The translations under genes were made by a program, and so were the position numbers. From Botryococcus braunii (Eukaryota; Chlorophyta; Trebouxiophyceae), in assembly GCA_002005505.1 (NCBI GenBank), contig MVGU01000996.1, positions 155,001-165,000 of the forward strand: a stretch of 10,000 nt of DNA, written 5' to 3'. The notes beneath the pieces were generated by a model. The model did no database searches. It saw nothing but the letters and a program-made list of their open reading frames with translations, and was not told the origin of the DNA. The number at the start of each line of letters is the position of its first letter. Position 1 is the stretch's first letter. Below, piece by piece: positions 1 to 10,000 of the stretch.

Positions 1-600
1 AGACGACACACACACACACAAACGCACGCAAACAGGGACACATAGACAGCGGGCGCGAAAGAGAGGGGGAGGAAAGAGTACATATCCGTGTATGTGTGTG
101 GCCGGGGTTTGAGGGCTTGTGTAATTGGGAGGGTGATGGGCCAAGGCATAGGATACCAGCTGAACACAAGGTCCCATGCCTTGGAGTCCGGTAGTCTGGG
201 AGACGATGATTGGAGACAAGTGGTCAAATCTGGGAAAGAAGCGGGCCCACAGGGGGGGGGGGCGCCGAAAGAGAAAGATCAGAAGAACTTCTGGAGTAAA
301 GATTGGACTGAGGAGGTATGCTGAATAGTCAAGAACATTTGAATTCACGCAAGACGTTGAGTATGAAGAAGACCTGAACTCAAGTAAATAGTGCTGAAAC
401 TGCTGTATCACAACTAGTAGTTGACCCCAGGACAGATAAGCGCAAGAAAATGTGGTGATTTCAAAGCATTTGGTTGATGCAAAAGAGACGTTGAGTAAGG
501 AGCATTAGTGTAACCAAGCCAGCTGTGTAACATAGGAGAGCATTCAAGTCAGAAAAAGAATAAGAAGAAGATACCAAAGACGAAGACAAAGAAAAAGAAG
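1..600. other. No certain gene; probable intron of the CWF19L2 gene
   Basis: The stretch holds a short (AC)n at 6-21, an 11-base G run at 252-262 and a purine-rich tract at about 545-610 (pyrimidine-rich on the minus strand). It contains no piece of the CwfJ C-terminal domains. A plus-strand open frame from an ATG at 136 to a TGA at 322-324 has a protein-like composition (GDDDWRQVVKSGKEAG) and a good GAG|GTATGC donor near its end, but no recognised family. Confidence 0.4.
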
Positions 601-695
601 AAGTTACAGAGAACGCAAGTCAGGAGGAGTGTTGAATCCATAACAGACGATAAGCTCAAGAAAATAGACGAGTTTCAAAGTAAAGGTGGACGCAC

Positions 696-5162
<4,467 letters not shown>

Positions 5163-6640
5163 ATCACCGAAACGATCAAAAATGTCCACTACACCAACGA
5201 AACCACGCAGAGATACAAGAGCAAAAGCCAACACGAACACAGTGCTAGAGGTGCGAGCACGGAAGAGCCTCGGGACTCATTCAAGCAACCACGGGCTTCG
5301 GCATAACGACTTGGAGATAACCCTACAATTAGACATTACGTCCTCAGGCTGTTTGTTAAATTTTCCAAGTCTTTGGGATACTGATGAGGCCAATCTCCTT
5401 GCAAAGCTTTTGCTCCCTACTTGTGCCAGAGTTCGGACTGTCCAGACCGATCCCCTGTGAGGACGAGCAGGTCTTCCCACATCGTCGATCCCTGAGGGAC
5501 TCCGCCTCAACCTGACTCCCTGAGGCCCTCAGGGTCCCTGAACGACGATCCCTCCTCCCAATACTTCCCAATTTTCCTCATAGTCCACATTTATCTGTCT
5601 TTCTGCCACAAAGTATACATTTTTTCATCCCGCGTCGTAGCTAGGAGGCCGCATCTGGTGGAAAGGAATTTGGATCACGCTTGAGGTCTTCTCATCGTGG
5701 TGGAAACTTTGCCACTCACGCGGTCCTGTTGGTTGGGATTTTGGAGGGGAGGGGAAGGGGAAGGCCGCAATGGTGGCCAATAAGGTGATTGCTCGTTACG
5801 ACGTCGTCCGCAGCTAGCCACCAGAAGCAAGTTCACTAATTTCAGGCCGTTCGCTGTTGACTTACCTGGCGGACTTGAATCAGGATGCGACTGGTCCTCT
5901 GAATCTATTGCAAGGCATAGTGGGCCAGGCACCTTTTCCCGCATACGGGATTGGTGTCTCACCTACAGACGGGTTGGCTTTTGCACTGCAAGCGATGTTT
6001 TGCACTGCCGACTCTGCACCTGGCTGCTTTGCTGTTCTTGTGGGATAAGGGATCCTACGTTAGCATTCCTAAGGCACTTGGGTTCTCGGGCTGTTTCACG
6101 TGTGTTGCAAGTGGTGGGGGTGAGGTGAGGGCTTGCCTTTGTATCGAAGATATATGACAACCAGAATCAGCCGCAGTGATTTGTGAATAACGGCAATGAC
6201 CAATGCCTGTCGTGCTTTGAGCCTGGTCATGCCTGGGGCTGCCGCACCTTGACGGCCATTAGTGATCTTCATCTTGTCTTCTGCTGCCACAGGTCCACAC
6301 CGCAGCACGACTGAAAAAAAGGGCGCCACCACAGCTGCAATTGGGTAACACTGTTACCAACAGCCTCTGTGAGTTTCACCATGCGAGTTGAAGGCTGTTC
6401 ATCGCTGCTAGCAGCCTGCGATTGGAAGACTGTTCGCAGGTTGCTATTCCGGAGGATGCGAATGCGCCGAGTCGGCCCAACCGCACAGTCGGCGCCGCCG
6501 ACTATGTTGGATTCGGCAAGCCTCGACTCGTGTTCACTACGTAATTTCATCTGGCAAGAGGATCAGGTTGCGGTTATTAATTTTATATTTGATGCATTCC
6601 AGGCCCGTCAAGTGTGTCAGCGGCGGTGACTTGGCCATTT
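5163..6640. other. Gene status unclear: leader/promoter of CWF19L2 and possible minus-strand exons
   Basis: No family is recognised. Minus-strand signals include a strong CCGCCAG|GTAAGT donor at 5864/5863, a GGACCGC|GTGAGT donor near 5718, a pyrimidine-rich acceptor (CCCTTTTTTTCAG) near 6310, and an ATG at 6638-6636 with an AAAAAATGGCC context opening MAKSPPLTHLTGLECIKYKI (33 codons). The exon just above 5864 and the one at about 5821-5719 can join in one phase into a Ser/Pro-rich peptide. Plus-strand competition exists: a frame without stops runs from 5784 to 6128. A multi-exon minus-strand gene is possible, but the exons cannot be linked with confidence. Confidence 0.25.
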
Positions 6641-6861
6641 TTTCTTATTGTTTCTTCTTCATTCTCAGTATCCAGATATTAGTATGGTTATCTGTGTCAT
6701 AATATTCTTTCAACTAGGTTCTCATATACCGTTGGTTTGTTCGTTAACATCTCATCATGCCCTTTGGGCTGGGTTGATGTAATTCTTTCTTTACAAGAGT
6801 GGAGTAAAAAAGACCAGCCCAATGTTCAGGGACCCAAACCCCCAATGTGTCAAGCTATGAG

Positions 6862-7575
6862 TCACACCCGGCGAGCGGCCAGCTGGCGACCCACAGCCGC
6901 CGCAATGATGAAACTGACCCGACGAATGACAAAATATCCCTCCACATCTTCTTGAGCAATGATGGCTTGGTTCAAAAGCCCCTGGAGCCTCTGCAACAAG
7001 GCCAGCGCATCAGCATGCAACCCTCCCAATGTTTCAAAAGCGAAGGCTTGGAAAGCCACAGGCGGCTGCTGACGCGACAACAAGACAGCATAGCGGGTCT
7101 GCTTGTCTTGGGCAGCGCGCGCGGCGGCCCCACCCGGCACGAAGTGCAGCAAGTTGGCAACTGTGAGTGGGGAAGAGCCAACGATGTCGATATAAAGGTC
7201 ACGCCCCTCCTCCCACGCATGGAGGCGGAGGTCTGCGCGACGGCGCTCCTGGCCAGGGACAGGGGTGGGAAAGGCGGGTTCCCGGGTGACCCGCTGACGA
7301 GCTGAGGTAAGGACAGCGTCCAGGCCGTTACGAACGGAGTAATGTCGGCCGACAATGGCAACATCCCCCCCTGAGGTGCAGTGGACCGCGTGGTCGCCCC
7401 AGACATCCAACTCCCTCAAGCAGCACGGGCATTGGGATTCTTTCTTCTTCTCGACCCAAAGCGCCGATTCGGCCTGGGAAGATTCGGAATCCGGCTCTGA
7501 AAACATGCCGCCTGACGCGGAGATTTTCGAACATCGCATTCGTTGAGAACAACAGCTGCGATAGCTGAGCAGTGC
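6862..7575 (-). mobile_element. Non-LTR retrotransposon remnant: CCHC knuckle plus restriction-like endonuclease C-terminus
   Basis: The frame is open from 7575 to the TGA at 6864-6862, with the first ATG at 7539 (225 residues from there). A zinc knuckle C37-x2-C40-x9-H50-x3-C54 is followed by GGDVAIVGRHYSVRN, a REP motif, and RRADLRLHAWEEGRDLYIDI. The last fits the R/K-(P)D-x12-14-(D/E) centre of the PD-(D/E)XK-like endonuclease found downstream of the reverse transcriptase in R2-type and related elements (D103-x14-D118). Ala replaces the usual Pro. The C-terminal helical part (AFETLGGLHADAL, then RR-x-S-F) matches the normal end of such polyproteins, so the stop looks natural. No reverse-transcriptase YxDD region lies upstream and the frame stops at 7576, indicating a 5'-truncated copy. 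No poly-A tail or target-site duplication was found. A domesticated single-domain gene is a less likely alternative. Confidence 0.78.
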
Positions 7576-7947
7576 TCAATGAGAAGACCGTGACAGCTCT
7601 CGAGAAGCATGCACAGACACAGCAAAAAAGTCTAAAGAATGACCTGAATGTTTCATTACTCCCTGGGGAGGTTGCTGCTGGTGCTACAAGTTGAGAAAGC
7701 GTGGATGTTGGCGTCGGACGACCCTTGGAAATGTCTACTTGGTGTTAATACAATCAACGCAAACTCGGTGTAGTACTTTTTCCGAGGATTTGTGTGGGTA
7801 GACTCATCAATTTAAAGAGACAGAACAGCAAAGGCCTCGAGAATCAGAAGATTGAGAGCTTCAATACATGTCGCTTGTTCGACTTAAACGAGATCTCTAA
7901 GTGCTTGAAAACTTCGTTATTACCTGCTATCTAGTAGCCACCCGGTA
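7576..7947. other. Intergenic, no gene seen
   Basis: All frames are broken and no repeat, RNA gene or retrotransposon domain is recognised. It separates the minus-strand retroelement remnant from the plus-strand spliced gene, so it would hold that gene's promoter and leader. No TATA-type element was convincing. Confidence 0.4.
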
Positions 7948-8958
7948 ATGGAGGGCTCTTCACAACAGCAAGACTTGCTTCGAGGCTTGGAGCAACCAGA
8001 TAGGACATACATCCTCGGACAGGTAAATTGGTCTCTGATATATGGCTTGAAAATCTTAAAGCATCTCTCGGCCTTGACTATGTTTTATTTGCAGCTCAAG
8101 AACGTGAAGCAGGCGGACTTGCAGGAGACCTTGTCATGTTTCCCTGCTAAGTTGCTGCCTGCCTTCTGCGAGGCAGTGTGCAGGCAGGTATGTGTGATTC
8201 CTCACTGATTCAACTCATTCATTCGCTATATTTGACTTTCTTCTCGTGAACATTTGATGGAAAAATCTGCGCGTAAGGATGGAGCTTGCTGTGCCGTGAT
8301 TTCTGGTCGTTTCACAGGTTGACGCCTCCCTGTCAAGCATTTGTGGAGTTGAAGAGTGCTCAGCTTTGGAGGTGTGCCATCAACCTTTATGACGGCTTGT
8401 GTTGAAACTGCCAGAGTGCGATAATGAGACCAGTGCCAGGTTGCCTCCTGTCCAGTTTGGGATGGCAGTTTTCCCTGGACAGAAGGGGGCAAGACTTACA
8501 AATGACAAAAGGAGGAAAGTAAGCAAGGGATATCTGGACCCCTGATCCCTTGAAGGAGGGGACTCGAAAAAAACAAGGATAATACTTTCTTGACACTCTC
8601 AGATAAGTTTGGTGGAGGTCCGTGGATTGAGAAGGGGAGGACGCTTGGCTCTCTTGCAGCCTAGCAAGTAACCCTGGTCGTGAAATGTCTATGCGCATCA
8701 CCACCATGTTCACTTCTGGTTTGGCTGGATTGCCATTCCTGAACCTCGTTTCCAACCTTTCATTCCCGTGTGTGGCTGTGGACGTATTAGTGCCAAGGCC
8801 AGAGATTTGCAAGGTGCTGAAGTGGGCAGAGGATTGCAGGAGACGGATGCCCTGCAAGTGTTGATTCTGCTGATTGGGCACTTCATCAAGGAGAAGAATA
8901 TGCCTTGCCTGCAGCGGTTGCAGCCAGCAGCACAAGCTCTGCATGACCAAGCCTTGCT
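7948..8958 (+). CDS. Spliced gene, unrecognised helical protein (at least five exons)
   Basis: Proposed exons are 7948-8022, 8095-8187, 8318-8371, 8603-8667 and 8791 to about 8958. Splice sites are CAG|GTAAAT...TTTGCAG|, CAG|GTATGT...TTCACAG|, GAG|GTGTGC...CTCTCAG| and AGCAA|GTAACC...GTATTAG|. Phases (0, 0, 0, 2) agree throughout. The product starts [20 protein letters not shown], continues with [20 protein letters not shown] and [11 protein letters not shown], and later has [20 protein letters not shown] and [19 protein letters not shown]. It is Leu/Gln-rich and probably all helical, with no membrane anchor or signal peptide obvious. A stop precedes the ATG in frame (7906-7908). A faint likeness of exon 2 to COMM-domain proteins was noted but is too weak to name it. 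The 3' end is open: the last exon runs towards a huge TG repeat, which would be intronic. Confidence 0.5.
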
Positions 8959-9018
8959 GGTTGTTCAAGGACCTGCTGCACTTTTAATAGTCCTCTGCCA
9001 TCGCTCTGCACTCCCACC

Positions 9019-9028
9019 CGCGCGCGCG

Positions 9029-9105
<77 letters not shown>

Positions 9106-9137
9106 GTGTGCGCGCGCGCGTGCGTGTGCGTGCGTGC

Positions 9138-9200
<63 letters not shown>
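9019..9200. repeat. Compound (CG)n(TG)n(CG)n(TGCG)n(TG)n microsatellite
   Basis: The order is GC alternation (about 9019-9029), TG to about 9106, GC at about 9110-9120, mixed CGTG/CGTGTG units to about 9142, then TG to about 9200. All of it alternates purine and pyrimidine. It probably lies in the last intron or 3' region of the plus-strand gene. The Val-Cys and Thr-His frames over it are not genes. Confidence 0.95.
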
Positions 9201-9260
9201 TGCATCACATGCGGGCACGTGAGCGCACTCGCGTGTGCGCGTTCAAGCATCCTTCTCTCC

Positions 9261-9262
<2 letters not shown>

Positions 9263-9349
<87 letters not shown>

Positions 9350-9364
9350 CGCGCGTGCGCGCGC
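9263..9364. repeat. (CT)n-(GC)n compound microsatellite
   Basis: About 36 CT units end at 9334 and pass directly into about 10 GC units (9335-9354) plus GTGCGCGC. It is a homopyrimidine mirror tract abutting alternating GC, so potential H-DNA and Z-DNA sit side by side. The adjoining region to about 9620 is strongly C/T-rich with no coding signal. Confidence 0.95.
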
Positions 9365-9639
9365 TCGCTCTCTTTCTCTTTTGTCGCACTCTCTCTCACG
9401 CTAAACTCCCCCCGCATCTTAAACTCTTCATCACTTTTGTGTCTCCTCAATGCCCCTTCTACCTGCCTTTAACCCCCTCTCCCTTCTCTTCTCTAACCCC
9501 TCCCGGCCCCCTTCCAAACCGACCCATCTGTTCTCCATTCCCGTCATTTCCTCACAGCCTTCTCCATTCTTCTCTGTCCTTATCTCCTTCCCGCTTCCCA
9601 CCTGCCTTACTGACTCCTTTCACACTATGCACGCGCAAG

Positions 9640-9676
9640 TGCGTGCGCGCGCGCGCGCACACACACACACACACAG
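9640..9676. repeat. (GC)n-(AC)n short microsatellite
   Basis: GTGCGTGCGCGCGCGCGCGC is followed by about nine AC units, ending before AGAATGAGG. It is the same GC-next-to-CA arrangement seen at 1115-1205 and 9019-9200. Confidence 0.9.
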
Positions 9677-9745
9677 AATGAGGCGCACGCTTACGTGTGC
9701 ATTCACCATTCCACCTTCTCTGTGTGTTCTCTCCGTCACCCTCAG

Positions 9746-9833
9746 GCATTCCGAAAGGTCACTTTTTCGGGTCTCTAATTCCCATGGGAATTATGAATGT
9801 TTCCAGCTTCACCAGCAGTTACTCCCCCCGTAG
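9746..9833 (+). CDS. Possible terminal exon of the plus-strand gene
   Basis: A long pyrimidine tract ends in GTCACCCTCAG|GCATTCC, a strong acceptor. Two frames end before a downstream AATAAA: one gives HSERSLFRVSNSHGNYECFQ and stops at about 9831-9833, the other stops at 9776-9778. No homology is recognised, and linkage to the exons before 8960 across the repeats is inferred from order and strand only. Confidence 0.25.
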
Positions 9834-9866
9834 TCGTTCATTGCATACCAGCTATCAATATGATTT

Positions 9867-9872
9867 AATAAA
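9867..9872 (+). terminator. Possible polyadenylation signal AATAAA
   Basis: AATAAA lies in an AT-rich stretch about 35-90 nt after candidate stop codons. It is plausible as the 3' end of the plus-strand gene, but hexamer use in this organism is unknown. The remaining bases to 10000 show no gene. Confidence 0.3.
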
Positions 9873-10000
9873 AATACATTATTTTTGGTAAACTATTCAT
9901 TAGATCTAGTGCTGCACTCTAGGGAAGGCTGCCAGAATTTAAGTTCTTAGAGACAGTCGCAGGCCTAACTGTGTTTAGAAACAATCTGAAGTCACTGATG

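Noticed and set aside
5164..5276. Membrane segment (VFVLAFALVSLRGFVGVVDI) fused in frame upstream of CWF19L2 exon 1
   Set aside because: The frame is open, and an in-phase minus-strand exon could be drawn, but family members start near MLSS, so this is better read as untranslated leader.
6096..6332. Minus-strand 78-codon frame with a hydrophobic helix (LVIAVIHKSLRLILVVIYL)
   Set aside because: It could be an exon of an undescribed gene, but no start, donor or neighbour could be fixed, so it is mentioned only in the unclear-region entry.
6340..6360. Small inverted repeat GTAACA-C-TGTTAC
   Set aside because: A 6-bp stem of this size is expected by chance and has no terminator or regulatory context.
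8387..8968. 193-codon minus-strand frame
   Set aside because: It has no recognisable domain and overlaps exons 4 and 5 of the better supported plus-strand gene, so it is most likely a shadow.
8768..9472. 234-codon plus-strand frame through the TG and CT repeats
   Set aside because: Only its first part (8791 to about 8958) looks like an exon; the rest is dinucleotide repeat.

Overview
The window comes from an intron-rich nuclear genome, most likely of a protist or alga. The evidence is GT-AG introns inside a conserved eukaryotic splicing gene, long (GT)n, (CA)n, (CT)n and (GC)n simple repeats, minisatellites, and a non-LTR retrotransposon remnant. The sequence does not fix the lineage.

The main gene fills about half of the window on the minus strand, from position 5162 down to about 696, and runs off the left edge. 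Seven coding exons were assembled by hand, and their splice phases agree at every junction. Together they encode the N-terminal part, about 385 residues, of a CWF19L2/CwfJ-type spliceosome protein. The blocks appear in family order: an MLSSLRIVDS-like start, a Lys-rich stretch, an ESWM block, ARELN plus GDGGASWRMKALRRA, VVGERWGSL, NYLGDV with SLSW, and AINAFSNDGSFL. The C-terminal CwfJ domains are not in the window. The conspicuous dinucleotide repeats at 1129-1205, 1758-1878 and 4477-4564 all fall in its introns. Two other introns carry a 41-nt minisatellite and a repeat bounded by GATCCCC/GGGGGATC.

Upstream of this gene (5163-6640) no gene is certain, although a few good splice sites and short open stretches exist on both strands. 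At 6862-7575 (minus) lies an intact open frame for the C-terminal end of a non-LTR retrotransposon polyprotein, with a CCHC zinc knuckle and a restriction-like endonuclease. The reverse-transcriptase part is missing.

At 7948-about 8960 (plus) there is a second spliced gene with at least five phase-consistent exons and an unrecognised helical product. A possible last exon and an AATAAA signal lie near 9746-9872. Between them is a very large compound TG/GC/CT repeat (9019-9364) followed by pyrimidine-rich DNA. No rRNA, tRNA, CRISPR array or virus gene was recognised.
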